Assembly: GCA_030760725.1 (NCBI GenBank)
Contig: JASWHV010000011.1
Span: forward strand, 10,441,501-10,505,500
Reading direction: 5' to 3'
Origin: Neostapfia colusana
Taxonomy: Eukaryota > Streptophyta > Magnoliopsida > Poales > Poaceae
Length of the DNA stretch: 64,000 nt
In this document: one piece after another, positions 21,674-33,365 of the stretch
Layout of the letters: each line of letters opens with the position of its first letter
Position numbering within the stretch: the stretch's first letter is position 1
Notes under the pieces: model-generated
What the model was told of the DNA's origin: nothing
Databases searched by the model: none
Seen by the model: the letters and a program-made list of their open reading frames with translations, nothing else
Made by a program: the position numbers and the translations under genes

Positions 21674-23446
21674 GGCGCCACCAGAGCCACCGACAAACGG
21701 GGCCACAAGGATCCCCTCAGGCAGCCACAATTGGATCCGGTGCCACAGAAAATCAATTCTCCCCTCAACAGAGGCTGAGGTGTGGGCCAGCCCCCATCGT
21801 CTTCTTCCCCGAGCTCCCGCGCCGGCCCACCATCCACCTTGCCGGAGAGCTCACCAGGAGGGGATTCCGGTGCTTTGAACTCGCTAATTTTTGCCACCAC
21901 TACATATTTTCGTGCGGGGAAGACGCTACCGGCCTTCACTTGGACCGAGGGTGGCCGGAGACCTACGCGCGACGGCGACCGTAGCTGCAGCATGTCCAGT
22001 GACATAGCTAGGGCTCTGTGATGCACCCAAAGTTTTGCCGTTTGCTCGTACAGCACCACTGCACCGAGGAGAATACGGAACTACGTGCTGATCTCGCTGA
22101 AACTCACCAGAAATATGACCTCACCATCGGGCTAGGTCAAATTCCGGCAAAATTCGAAAAACTTGACGAACTGTGGCTCTGCTCGAAGGTTCTCGGTGGT
22201 TTTTGATCCCCTGAGGTCGCACGGACGTCTAGTAGTAGTTTCCTAGGTTACATGATGAGTGGTGCAATGTGTGACATGAATTTTCCGAGTTTCTCCCCAC
22301 AGTTCATATTGCATGTCGGCGGCAAAATGCAAAATTCCGGCGAGACGAGCTGCGGCATGGTTTCGAAGTTTGTGTGGAAAGAAAAGGGTTTATCAGCGAA
22401 CCTTTAGGCGGTTAAAACTCGACGGGTGGAGTTCACTGGTGGCCGGGTGGCCAGATCTTGTGGCGGCGGCTTTACACGACGCCGGGGAGGAAATTTGCGC
22501 TCGGTTCCGAGGGTTCCAGTGGGGTGGCGCCTTGTTCTTTCTTCGGGCCTGTCGCAGGAGGTCCGGCGACGCTGTGGGTGAGCTCAGCTTAGCGTGAAAA
22601 CTACCGAGGCGTCCGGACGCCGGTGGACCGACAGTTTCCTCCGTGCAGTCTTGAGCTCAGAAAGTAGGGCGCGTGAGAAGGAATAACAGACCACGGGGTT
22701 GGTTTGTGAGGTGACGAGCTCCCGGTTTGAGCTGATAAGGGCAAGGAAACGAGCCGGTCATCGCTCGGGAGGTGGCGGCAACACTGTCTCGGTGGCGCAT
22801 GTGAGGTAGTCGGCTGGTTCGAGTGAAAACAGAGGACTCGATTTACTTCCTGTGTAAGTCTACTCATCTCAGTGACAAGTGGGTCCCACTTCTTTCCCCC
22901 TCCAAAATCTCTCAAAATTGGCAGGTTTCATAATTCAATTATATGGAGCTCAAATTCAACATCCATTTGGAGAATCAACAGTGTTTACTTCAGTTTAAAA
23001 ATTTGAATTCAAATTCCGATGAAATTCAAAAGCCTCTTTGACATACAAATCAAAGTATATCCAAATTTGCTCAAACTTAGCCAGCCCACTAATTTGAACC
23101 TGAAGAATTTAAATATGGATTCAAATTTTCAATTTGGGTGCTGCAAATGGGAGGTTTACAACCACAGTTTGCATCCTTCGTTTGAAATGGCCAAATTTTA
23201 TTTTAGTGCACAAAGTGAGGTTGTAATCTGAATTTAAAACTCCTTTTGCACATGGAAATTTTACACATGGGGTTTAATCCAACCTTAGTTTAACACATCT
23301 CAAATGAGTATTAGAGCTCGGTTGGGTAGACATCCATGTGTATCATCATGTGGTAGAAAAATTTTGTAAGTCCCATTTTCTTGAATTTGAAACCCAACTT
23401 TACTCATAACTCAAGTTTTGCATTTACATGTTTTGGGACTTTTACA
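21674..23446 (-). repeat. Family C solo LTR, right part (minus strand)
   Basis: The solo LTR continues after B1. A GC-rich block (to about 22650) is followed by GTGGGTCCCAC at about 22878 (matching 52923 and 63323) and an AT-rich end TTTTGGGACTTTTACA that equals the C1 LTR end. It closes at 23446 and is followed by CTAGT, the duplicate of 6684-6688. No gene; open frames at 22018-22597 are not supported by similarity. Confidence 0.88.
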
Positions 23447-23451
23447 CTAGT

Positions 23452-25472
23452 AACCACCGACAATAGATTGATTAGAAGAGGAACTCACAAAATGCAAAAG
23501 TGGTATTTCCCACATGCATCACATGAGGTCTGAGCACACTACCAACTCCTAAACTTTGTTAGGAATGCTCATGGCAAATTTCATGCAAATCCAAACCGTT
23601 TTGAGGTACTTTTGGATACAATCATAAAAATGCTAGTTTGAACTTACATTCAAATTCAAATTCCTTTCATCCCATGAATTCAATAGAGGAATTCATATTC
23701 ATACTCAACACATTTTTATGATCTCACACACAAATTTCCACTCCATTTGGAGTTGATCTGGACATGAGCTAGTGGGATCAAATTCAAACCAAATTTGAGT
23801 TTCAACTTCACATGTGCTGCAAATTCATGCAAACCATTTCACACTTTGAATCATTTGAATTCAAATGGTGATTTGGTAGTTGGATAAAATTTCAGAGGGC
23901 AGAGAAGTTCCAAATTTTATACACCAGTGTCAAATTGAATTTGTGAGGACAAATTCAAAAATTGGGGCCACTGTCAGCCACACAGGAGATCAAACCGACT
24001 CCACCGAGCGCCGCTAGGTTTCTGGAGCACCTGTGTGGGATCGCCACGGCGCTGGAGCCTCACCAGCAGCTTCTTCCAGCTCCCGACCGACGTCTGAAGC
24101 CACAGCATCCTTATCATCGTGCCTGGGATGCTACCGAGTCATTTCACTCATTACTCGCCGTACAGCTGCACAGAAACAAAACTACGCACCGCCGCACCCC
24201 CGAGCTCTCTGCTCCTCCGTCGACCAGCCAAACAAGAGGCTTGCACACCGAGCTGAGGTCACAAACGAGTTTGCCGACCACCCTTCGACATCCTCGCACC
24301 AGTTCCATCTTCTTCCTTGACCCCGAGTGAAGTCGCCGGCGGAAGTTTGCAGCGTCCGGCCAAACCACGCCAGTTCAAACTCGAACAACCAATCACAGAG
24401 ATTAGCCACCAACCCTAGTTCCCTTTCCAAGACCCCGTCGAGCTAGTTCAACGCCGGTGAGCCGGAATTTCAGTTTTGCTCTCAGCCACCGTGTAGAACA
24501 GAGAAACCTGAAATTCGCCTCGTTCACTTGATCACCGGAATTTCTTGTTTAGGTAGAGCTAGAGTAGCACCTCATGATCACTTAGGCCAAAACATAGCAA
24601 GGATGATCCATCAGGTGAGATCAGCGCCGTATTTTTTTTGCCGCCGGTGAAAATGCTTTGGATCACCGGTGAGGTCTACCTTCCCGGCGATCTCCGGCCA
24701 AGAGGAGGGTAGGGTTAGCTTCCTCATGTCACCGCGGTTCTGTACGACCCTTTAGTTGGTCGTGTTCGCTGCCGAGATGCGTTCTCACCATGGGACCTGA
24801 ACCAACTTCCGCCGCCGCCATCGCCGATGAGGTTGCCGGCAATGCCGAGGTGTACGGGGTTGTCTGGCGTGTGTACCATGGTCTGAGAGAGGTGTAAGAG
24901 GAATCCGATTGAGTAATCGTCCGGTGTAGGCCGAGAACAGCGCGCGCTATTGCCTCTGTTCATCACGCGCTCGGGCGCCGGTGGGAAGTTGAAGACGGCA
25001 CTGTTCGGTGGGCCCCGGGTTGCAGTAGTTTAAACAATTCGAGTTGATTTTTCAGTTTTCGCTCCAAAAATTAAGCCCATACCTTTGGCTAGGATTGTCC
25101 AAATCGAGTGAACCAAATTTTGTTGGATTCAGCTTTCTGAGTACTTTCCAGCAAAACAAGTTTCACTCCATGAAACCCATTATTTCTCCAGAATAAATCT
25201 CCAAAGTTTAAAATGTTGGGAATTTTAACTGGAGATTCCTTTTATGGAAAATTCTGAAATTTTGCCAGGATGTTAACAGTACTATCCCTGAATCACATGA
25301 AAAATCTCAGATCCATCCGAGCTCATTTAGTCCACCTAATGGTGTGATTAAGTAAACTGATCCAGAGAAAGAGAAAAAAAAAGTCCACAAACATTTTTCA
25401 GAAATTCTCTGAACTTCATTAGCTCATACCATTTGCTAGGATTCTATGAATTAGATGAAACCAATTCCATTA
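23452..25472 (+). repeat. C-type LTR (C3), continued
   Basis: An AT-rich opening is followed by GGGGCCACTGTCAG-type sequence near 23965 and a GC-rich block (about 23990-25020). A second AT-rich part (25030-25472) aligns in order with C2 at 45280-45560, for example AAATTTTGTTGGATTC at 25117 and 45362. This repeats the layout of C0 and C2 in + orientation, so it is a separate LTR continuing from 6593. It is cut at 25472 by element D. No gene seen. Confidence 0.6.
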
Positions 25473-25739
25473 TGTGACACCCGGTTCCAAAAATAGAACC
25501 AAGTGATTGCATATGTGTGCCCAGGATGTTCATCACACATACACATGTAATCCACAAACTGAATTCAGAAAATAACCACGAATAAATAGTGTTTAAGTAC
25601 TTTATTACAATGAATCAATGTCTCACTCATGAATCTGTAACTTATTCTTGCAGCGGAAGTCTCTAAATGACAGCAGAAATAACTAAACAGCAGGCTGCAA
25701 TCTTCATCTCCACAGGCATGTTGACGGTAGTCCGCACGC

Positions 25740-27005
25740 CTAGTACTCCACATGGTCCTCGAAGTACTCATCTCCTGTAGCTGATGTTTATGTGGTAATG
25801 AAAGGGTGAGTACATGTCTTACTCAGCAAGGGCGGGAAAAGTATGACATGTAGCTTACAACAAGGTAGGAAATAAAAAGGCTCATTGCAGCAAGCAAATT
25901 TTATTTCTCAAACATGATAAAAACAGCAACTATTTCTAGGTGAGTTAAAGCTCAATATATCCAAGTAAATCAGCAACATTCTTTCATCATAATGCACCAT
26001 TTATCAAGTCTCATCCAGCCATTACTCTTTCTCAATTTCATCTCATGCTCATAAATATTCATAACCATCTCATATTCATATAATCAAAACCAAACTCACT
26101 TTCATGACTAAAAACAGTCCCAAAAACCAATCCCAATGACCATACCATTACCATACTGAATAAACATCCCAAATTTGCCTCTAATCATGTGAGTTGGCCA
26201 GGTGCTTGTGACCGGAAGCACGGCTATCATGATAGTTTTAGACTCTGCAGAGGTGGCACCACTTTACCCACAAGTTCGTGATTTCGTCACCTGTTCCGCG
26301 ACTGCAAAATCTCTATTATACCAGTACACAACCGTCGGTGTATGGCCAAGAGATCACAAAATAACCTTTACAAAGGAGCTACTAGATGTACGGACCCACT
26401 GAGGTTTCACCGGCATGCTCGAATCACCAATCTCCCACCCACGGGCCCTCTCTTGTGCCATGCAGTTCCCAGGGAAGTCCCTCTCCACTCCGATTCCCCA
26501 CGCCATCCAACGATATTTGGCCTTGTGGTGGCACTGTTTTCCTGGCATGTGCTGGCATGAACCGGTCCTTAGATCTACGGCAAGTAAACCACCATCTCGT
26601 TCAGCAACATCCACAAACCAATCTTGCCTAGATCTCCCCGATTCCATGCTCATCAACATCATCAAGTTATCATCATCTTTATTCTCATGAGTGCAGTAGT
26701 GAACCATGTTTTAATTCAGCTTCCCGTATCCCATAAATTAAGCGAAGCAAAAAGGAAAATCGACCATACCGGACTCATCAACTTTCCCGGCAACGAGGAT
26801 GGTTAACAAAACTAGTAAACTTCTATAAAAGGGTGTCCCATCAAGTTGACTCAAGCATAAACGTTTTCTCAAACAAAAACTGTTTCAAAACATGGGATCA
26901 ATATGGTCAAGGGTCACTTGCCTTGCTCCCGTGGTTCTTGTTGCTCAAGCGCCTCGATGTCTTGGTACTGTAGTTCCTCGTAGATGGCCTCTTGAGCTTG
27001 TCCAT
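25740..27005 (-). other. Candidate spliced acidic frame within the D LTR
   Basis: On the minus strand, exon 2 runs 27005-26922 (acceptor GAGTAG/ATGG, donor CAAG/GCAAGTGACC, 84 bases). Exon 3 runs 25774-25740 (acceptor CAGCTACAG/GAGATG, stop TAG at 25740-25742). Phases equal those in family B. Exon 2 reads ELQYQDIEALEQQEPREQ and exon 3 GDEYFEDHVEY then stop. These align with the B exons in the QDQDF...PEQQEE and GDEVVF...DQDF regions. Exon 1 is not resolved. Confidence 0.38.
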
Positions 27006-27472
27006 CTACTCACGACCATGCACATACAAAATTTACAGAAATCAATTAACAAGCCCAAACTTTACTCAAGATGCAATGGGGTAGATGAATGCAAATCCTA
27101 TGGTGCTGTTTTATTAAACCAGTTTGTACGTGTTCTTGCATGTTTTAACGGGCTTTCATGTAGTTTTATGGTGAACAAGGGTTCTGGTTCAAGTGTGGAC
27201 GTGGTGATGATGTTGACTCAAGATCTAGATCAATTCCACCGTCAAAAATCGATCAAAACACGATCTTTCCACACGCAAAACTTTCTGCTCGAAGGGGGCA
27301 AAGAAAACGAATACGTAGAAACAGCGGCGACATCGTAAGATGGGTAATGGGGACCTACCTAACTTCCTTTTTGTGGCAGGGCCTTTCTCCTAGCAATGGA
27401 AGCAGCGGGGAATTTTTCTATGGAAGATTAGGGTAGGACAGATCGTCGGCTTCTTTTCCGGCGACGGCGAGG

Positions 27473-27600
27473 CGTGACGGGGCTCATCGGCGGGTCTCGA
27501 CGACGGGGCTCGACGGCAGGGCTCGACGGTGGGGATCGACGGTGGGACTCAATGGTGGGGCTCGTCGGCGGGGCACACCGGCAGGGCTCACCGGCGACCA
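27473..27600 (-). repeat. 15-bp GC-rich tandem repeat in the D leader
   Basis: About eight to nine degenerate units of GACGGCGGGGCTC-like sequence have a 15-base period. The period keeps reading frame, giving five-residue repeats rich in P, S and R on the minus strand. It lies downstream of the D TATA box, in the GC-rich leader. Confidence 0.7.
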
Positions 27601-27715
27601 AACTCCTGCAGGGGGGTGGCCAACTCGGCAAGTTGGGGGGAGACAGGGGCTCCAAGAAGGCAACTTGGAGGGGGAGGGGGAGGCTGCATTCAAAAAGGGG
27701 GGGGGGCTGGGGTTG

Positions 27716-27723
27716 TATTTATA
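27716..27723 (-). promoter_or_regulatory. Element D LTR TATA box
   Basis: TATAAATA on the minus strand lies between the U3 tandem repeats and the GC-rich leader. The position is equivalent to the TATA of B LTRs. Confidence 0.6.
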
Positions 27724-27938
27724 AGGGGGAGAAGGGAGGAGTCCTACTCCAATTGGAACTCAACCAAGAGTCCTACTCCATTTGGAACTCGACCAACTTA
27801 TCCCTTTAGTTAGGTGCGGCAGCCTTGGGGATTTTATCCCCCCAAATGTGGGGAAAATTCCCCTTTTGTGGAATTGGGGAATTTGGAAATTTTAGGGAAA
27901 TTTGGGAATGGCTCATTTCAGCTATCGTTTTCCCATTT

Positions 27939-28240
27939 CTCACCATTTCTATGTCACTTGTTCCATTTCTACATTCCCCTCTTCATTTCTATGTCCCATT
28001 CTCCATTTCTACATTCCCCTCTCCATTTCTATGTCCCATTCTCCATTTCTACATTCCCCTCTCCATTTCTATGCCCCATTCTCCATTTCTATATTTCCCT
28101 TCTCCATTTCTGTGGTTTCTCCTCCATTTCTGTGGTTCCTTCCTCCATTTCCATGGTTCTTTCTCCATTTCTATGATTCTTTCCCCATTCTTATGGTTCT
28201 TTCTTCATTTCTAGGGTTCTTTCTTCCATTTCTACTTCTT
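27939..28240 (-). repeat. 20-bp minisatellite in U3 of element D
   Basis: About fifteen units of CTCCATTTCTATGTCCCATT-like sequence have a 20-base period. Units alternate between two forms at the left and become more diverged at the right. They lie wholly upstream of the TATA box, in U3, where repeats could act as enhancer units. Confidence 0.85.
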
Positions 28241-28303
28241 TTATAATGCTTCTCTACATGAAAAATGTATGCAATGCATGGAAATGAATTTGAGGGCGTT
28301 ACG

Positions 28304-28323
28304 GACCTACCCCCCTTAAACTG
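28304..28323 (-). promoter_or_regulatory. Element D polypurine tract
   Basis: On the minus strand CAGTTTAAGGGGGGTAGGTC abuts the 3' LTR. It fixes the LTR boundary at 28303. Confidence 0.75.
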
Positions 28324-28598
28324 AATCTCGCCCTTGAGATTTGATAGAGTGGAGAATAGATGAGGGAATTCATCCTTGAGATCTTCCTCACGCTCCCATG
28401 TGGTTTCGGCTTCCGTGTGATGGCTCCATTATACCTTGCACCAACGGATCACTTTGTTCCTCGTGACCCTTTCCTTCACGTCCAAAATTTTGACGGGGTG
28501 CTCCACGTAGGTTAGGTCCTCTTGAAGTTCGACTTCATCCATCGGTACTTGTTCTTCCGATACTCTTAAGCACTTCTTGAGTTGGGATACGTAAAACA
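28324..28598 (-). pseudogene. Element D integrase chromodomain-like tail
   Basis: Minus-strand coding from FYVSQLKKCLRVSEEQVP through TYVEHPVKILD and TRNKVIRWCKV leads to a TAA stop (28429-28431) where B has Q. Beyond it the same frame still reads WSHHTE, TTWEREEDL and FPHLFS, so the ancestral protein ended near the polypurine tract. B2 is inserted between this piece and 41074. The 5-bp duplication AAACA splits the conserved DVFYVSQL segment. Confidence 0.8.
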
Positions 28599-31500
28599 TG
28601 TAACACCCCAAAATCCTGTTAAGAGGGGAATTTAAAAATTTTTGGACGTGTTGCATGTGGTGCAGAAATTCTAATTCAAATTGGAATTCAAATTCAAATC
28701 AAAACAGAAAAGAAAAAGAAAAAACAAAACCCCTGGCCAGTGGGCCGAAACCCACCAGCCGGCCCACCCACCCCAGCGCCAGCCCGCAGTCGCGCACTCC
28801 CCTCTCCTTCTCACTGACACGTGGGGCCCGCGTGTCATCTCTGACCTCCCGCTCGCGCGAACCGCCGGACTCTTCCGCGCGCGCCCGATCGCAGCTAACC
28901 CGGAATTCCGCGTCGCCAGCCCGACTCCTGGTCCCGGACGACTCTGGCTCAATCTAAACAAACACGCCGCCCTCCCTCGTCTATAAAAACGATGGCATCG
29001 CCCCGTTTTTTCCCCACGATCGGCTGCTTTTCCTCCCGGTGAGAACCAGAGCTTCTCCGGCCGTTTTCTCTCGATCTTCGCTCGGGATTTCCGATCTAAC
29101 GCGCCGAGCTTGTTCCACCGCCTCCGGGGAATCATGCAGGTGCAGAAAACTCGGTGGTTTGCGCTCTAGGCACAGCTCCGACGAGCACCGCAGCGATTCC
29201 ATCTCGGACCTCGACGCCGACCGCCTTCCAGGACCTCCGAGCTCAAGAAAAACCCCGAGGTGAGATCCCCGACCTCACCTCTACCGATTTGTGCCATGAA
29301 ATCCCAGTTTTAGGATGTATCGACGAAGATCCGAAGTTTTCCGGGGAGATCGCCGCCTTCCGCCGCCGCGCGCCGCCGGGCAGCGCCGCCCGCGCACGGT
29401 CAGGGCGACGTGGCCGCTTGTGCGCCGTCTATTTTAAATCGCACGGTAGAAATGAAACCCCCGCGTACCGGTTCAACGTTATAATCTCAGCCGTCTGTTT
29501 TAAATCGGAGGGTCCACGTCAGCCCCGCATTATAAAGGATGTGATTCTTACGCGCTACCCCCTGGGGATCTCGGAAAACACGAGCTAGCCCCGAAAACTA
29601 TTGATCTAGCCCCTGGAACTTCAGAAATTCATGTAAATTCAATTAAAAATCAGTTTTAGCCCCTAGACTTAATAAAAATTAGGAAAACCCCTCTGTTATG
29701 TGTAGTTAGACCCCTGGAAATTTATGAAATAATATAATAGACACTGTAGTGGGGTGAGTTTACCTTTTTAACCCTATATGATATTAAATTTAGGAAATTG
29801 AATATGTGATTAGGATTTAAATCTAAAAAGGTGAGGCAAACACATTGCAAATTCAAATTTAAACTCTCCTAGCACTTGGAAAACTTTAGAATGAGTTAAA
29901 AGTAGATTTTAAGCTGAAATGAATCTGTCTAATTGATTGTTCACATTTATTAGTTGTAGGGACACATTTTTAGGTTAGAAATAATTCTGAAAATTGGTAA
30001 AATAAATTTAAATTAGTTCACATCAGAGGAGAAGTTCCAAAATATATTATTTAATATTTTATATCAGAACCTATTCTGTTTAGATGATATGCCCTACTAT
30101 TTAATATTAAAATTTACTTTTAGGCATGGAAAATAAATCTGGAAAATATAGGAAAATAGGTGTGCATGACTTGAAAATGATAAATGAAGTCTCCCAATCC
30201 AAAGACTTCAGTTTAGGATTGGTAGAAGATCTGAAAACCCATTTGGAGTAGGAAAGTACCTTCCATGCAAACTTGGTAGTTAAGAAGTATATTAATTAAA
30301 TATAAAGAATTTGTTCAAATTGAAAATTCATATATAGTGTGCAAACAGAAATCTGAAATACAAAAGTTAGAAATCATATACATATGTTTAAAAGTGCATG
30401 AAGGCTAAAAATCAACACATCTAGAGTAACCACAACACTTAGAAATGTGAATGACTATCATATATATGTATATGTGGAGTGAAAGTGTGAACTATGTCTT
30501 ATGGATTGTTGTTGTCTTTTGCTATGTGTGTTGACATGAGTAGAACCTGCCCCAGAGCAAGTTCTTCCCTTCCAAGATCAGGACTATCCATTCCCTGAGC
30601 AGCAAGAAGAAGGCAAGTGTCCTTGACCACTTTGATCCTATGCTAGGATGTGTAGATAGAATTATTTGCATTGTCAATTGGAATATGAAACCCATGCTAG
30701 GAAGTTTCCCTAGAATTGCATTATCTTGTTTCCTTGTAGCTTGGGTTGGGATTTGTTTCATTATGTCATTCATTCATATTACTTATGCTTAGCCATGCTT
30801 AGAATGGGATAATTGGGATATGAGATCATCAATTTGTTTACCTTACTCTTGAATGAGATATTATGAGTTATGTAGAGGTAGTGATCGAGGCAAGTTGGAT
30901 GATTTGGTTGGTGCTGTGTGCACGAGACTCGGGTTTGTGTTTAGTGCTTGCCTGGATCCTAAGGACCGGTTCATGGAGCATGTAACTTGGCTTTACCGTG
31001 CCAACCACACGCTGAGATGGGGCAGCTTGGCCAATTAATTAGGTGTATCCCCGGCGTAGTATGGGTGTGTTGGATGGTGCGGGGAATAGGTGTCAGCTGG
31101 ACTACCATATGAACCGCAAGGCCCAAGAGGGGGCCACTGCAGAGGGGTTGGAGCCTCTTGTATGCTGTTACGGGTGAAACCTCAGTGAGCCCACGGTCAT
31201 CGGGAATCCCTTTGTAAAGGCTTCGTAGTGATCTCCTGGCTACACACCTGGGAAGTGTGAATGTGGTTCGTAGCCATTGGCATAATGGAGGTTCTTTTAG
31301 TCCACCCGGCAACGGGGGATGAAATCACTACATGTGGGTACAGTGGTGCAAACTCTGCAGAGTCAAAACTGTCATGACAGCCGTGCTCACGGTCAAGAGC
31401 GTCTTGGACTTATTCATGATTAGAGGATGATGACTTTGGAAGTTGTGGATGTTAAGCGGGGAGCTTAACATTGGAAATGATGTTACGGTTATTTGATTAT

Positions 31501-32058
31501 GATGATGGGATGGGAGATTGGGACCATTTCACCTATGTAGTAATGTAGGTGCTTAATAAGCTAAGGTGATAGGTATTAATTGCGTAGTGCTTTAACCATG
31601 AGCTCAACCTCCCCTTGTTCTAGCCATGCATGACATAACTTTCCCACACTTGCTGAGTACCAACAATACTCAATCTTGCATATTTGTTGGTTTAAATTGC
31701 TGCTCAGGTCAAGGGGATGATGTGGTGTTCAATGACCAAGACTTCGGACCCGAAGAAGGATTCTAGGTTCATGGAGTTCCCCAGGCAACGCCTGTGACCA
31801 AGACTTCGGACCCGAAGAAGGATGGTGTTCAATGACCAAGACTTCGCCCACAAGAATAAATTTTTCACTGCTATTTTATTTACACGTTATGAACTTGTTA
31901 TCGTCCATCGAGACATATGCTATGTAAGACTTATTTATATTCGACACCTGGCTTGTAATAATTGATGCTTCTCTATTTGTCACCACATGTATGAGAAAAT
32001 GATCCGGGCATACATGTGATATTCACTCGGTTGTTCTTCGGAGAAACCGGGTGTGACA
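28599..32058 (+). repeat. B2 5' LTR
   Basis: The LTR is 3460 bp, TGTAACACC...GTGTGACA. TATA is at 28982-28989, palindromes at 31352-31392 and the hairpin at 31655-31671 (stem shortened by two changes). Near 31790-31850 a copy of the preceding GACCAAGACTTCGGACCC segment has been inserted, disturbing the usual CGCCTGTGACGGAGCCC. It is longer than its partner at 37879-41068, which has a deletion. Confidence 0.94.
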
Positions 32059-32062
32059 GAAG

Positions 32063-32075
32063 TGGTATCAGAGCC
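32063..32075 (+). promoter_or_regulatory. B2 primer-binding site (tRNA-Met type)
   Basis: TGGTATCAGAGCC lies four bases inside the 5' LTR, identical to B1. Confidence 0.92.
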
Positions 32076-32277
32076 AAGGTTGCTCGTAGGAACATGGACC
32101 TAGGTAGAAATGGATGTATTTAAGAACCTTTTTTTCTTAAAAACTATTTTACAAAAGTGTGGGTTGAAGATGTTATTTAATGGGGTCACTTTATTCATCT
32201 TACCCCAACTTTTATTCAAAAAAAGGATTTTTGTTTAAAATCTTGTCTAACTTAATTTTAAATGCTCTATGTTTTAG

Positions 32278-32973
32278 ATGGTTCGCATGATCCGTACCGC
32301 CCGCAAGTCCACCGGAGGGAGAGTTCCCGTAGTTGCCCTTGCCCTGAGAGAGGAGGACCGTCCGGTGACGTATCTCTCCTACGAATTGGCAGTAGGAGGC
32401 TTGTTGCGCCGTCTTTGACGCATGCTCCAAGCCGCCAGCAATACGGGCAAGCTAATCATACACTATAGCTCCATCCGGACCATCCGTGAGAAGCGGGGAG
32501 AATGGAGTTCAGAAATGAGGATTATCCACAAAAATCAGCTGCTCAAGATCCACCGCTCTCCAGCTTGTCAAGCAACACAGGTCGATGCGGAGAAGGATGT
32601 CACCTGGGAGGCAATCACCTGCCAGACTCACATCTATCGTCGCCACCTGGACAGGAATGAGTACATGTATGTCCTCCAGCGTGAGAGTGGTACAACGGAG
32701 TACAAGTACCCGCCAATGCAGCAAGGGACTTCCCATGAGCACATGGACTTGTGCTTGGAGGATGCTGCTATGCTCAGCACTAGACTGCAGGAATGTCAGC
32801 AGGAGCTTCAGGATGTACGTGACACCCTAAAGGAGACTGAGGCGTTGCTTCGAGCCAGCTTGAGGGCGATAGAAAGAGGAGATGGGAATGAACTGTGTGT
32901 CACCGTGAATGACACATGGACTCCTGACTCCCCGATCGCCGGGCAAGCAGGCGTCGCCGCACTTCTCCCCTAG
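32278..32973 (+). pseudogene. ORF0 of B2 with the histone H3 tail-like N-terminus
   Basis: This is the second copy of the extra frame. ATG 32278 follows CTCTATGTTTTAG, and a donor-like GACCTAG/GTAGAA near 32103 mirrors B1. The first 26 residues equal those of B1, including TARKSTGG at residues 7-14. A single TGA (32416-32418, CGA in B1) interrupts it, after which the same frame stays open to 32973. The coiled-coil part (RLQECQQELQDVRDTLKETE) is undamaged here. A one-base loss near 32935 shifts the Arg-rich and acidic end seen in B1 out of frame. Conservation of start, splice-like context and tail in two separate insertions argues that ORF0 is a real part of this family. Confidence 0.7.
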
Positions 32974-33365
32974 CAGTCTCCCCACCCAAAGCGGAGTCGG
33001 AGGGCAGCCGCAATAATGAGGAAGATCCCGAGGAGCCAGCTCAGTGATACGAGTAGTGTAGAGTCCTTTCCCTTAGTTTAGCAGATGTCGAGTAGTCGAG
33101 TCGTTACCTTAGTTAAGGGTGTGATTATGTTTGGTGTGTGACGTGAGTTGTGGAAGCTAAGGGCAATTGTCCACAACCTCGTCTTCAGGATTGTTTTGCT
33201 TTGATGTGTGAACCCCTATGAATAAAGAGTGCATTTATTTCGCGTGAGACATGAAACCCTCAGAAAATATAAATATAATAAGGTCTCAAAATTTTAAGTT
33301 TAAAACAAGCAAATTGGGAAGTTAATACGTAATGTTTTAAGTTAACATCTGGTTGATCATGATAG

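Larger units (their letters stand above)
25473..28303 (-). repeat. Element D 3' LTR
   Basis: The plus-strand left end is TGTGACACCCGG. The right end GGGCGTTACG implies a TGTAACGCCC start with its first base changed. About 2.83 kb. The part at 26180-26460 aligns with the conserved B LTR block (GAAACCTCAGTGGG, CTTTGTAAAGG, TCTGCAGAG). It also carries the TATA box, two tandem repeats, the hairpin (25808-25824) and two candidate exons described separately. Confidence 0.85.

Noticed and set aside
27939..28240. CRISPR-like array
   Set aside because: The 20-bp units are contiguous with no unique spacers, within a plant LTR; it is a minisatellite.
27825..28246. Long open frames rich in F, P and S over the 20-bp repeats
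   Set aside because: Three overlapping frames stay open only because the repeat unit lacks stops; the period is not a multiple of three.
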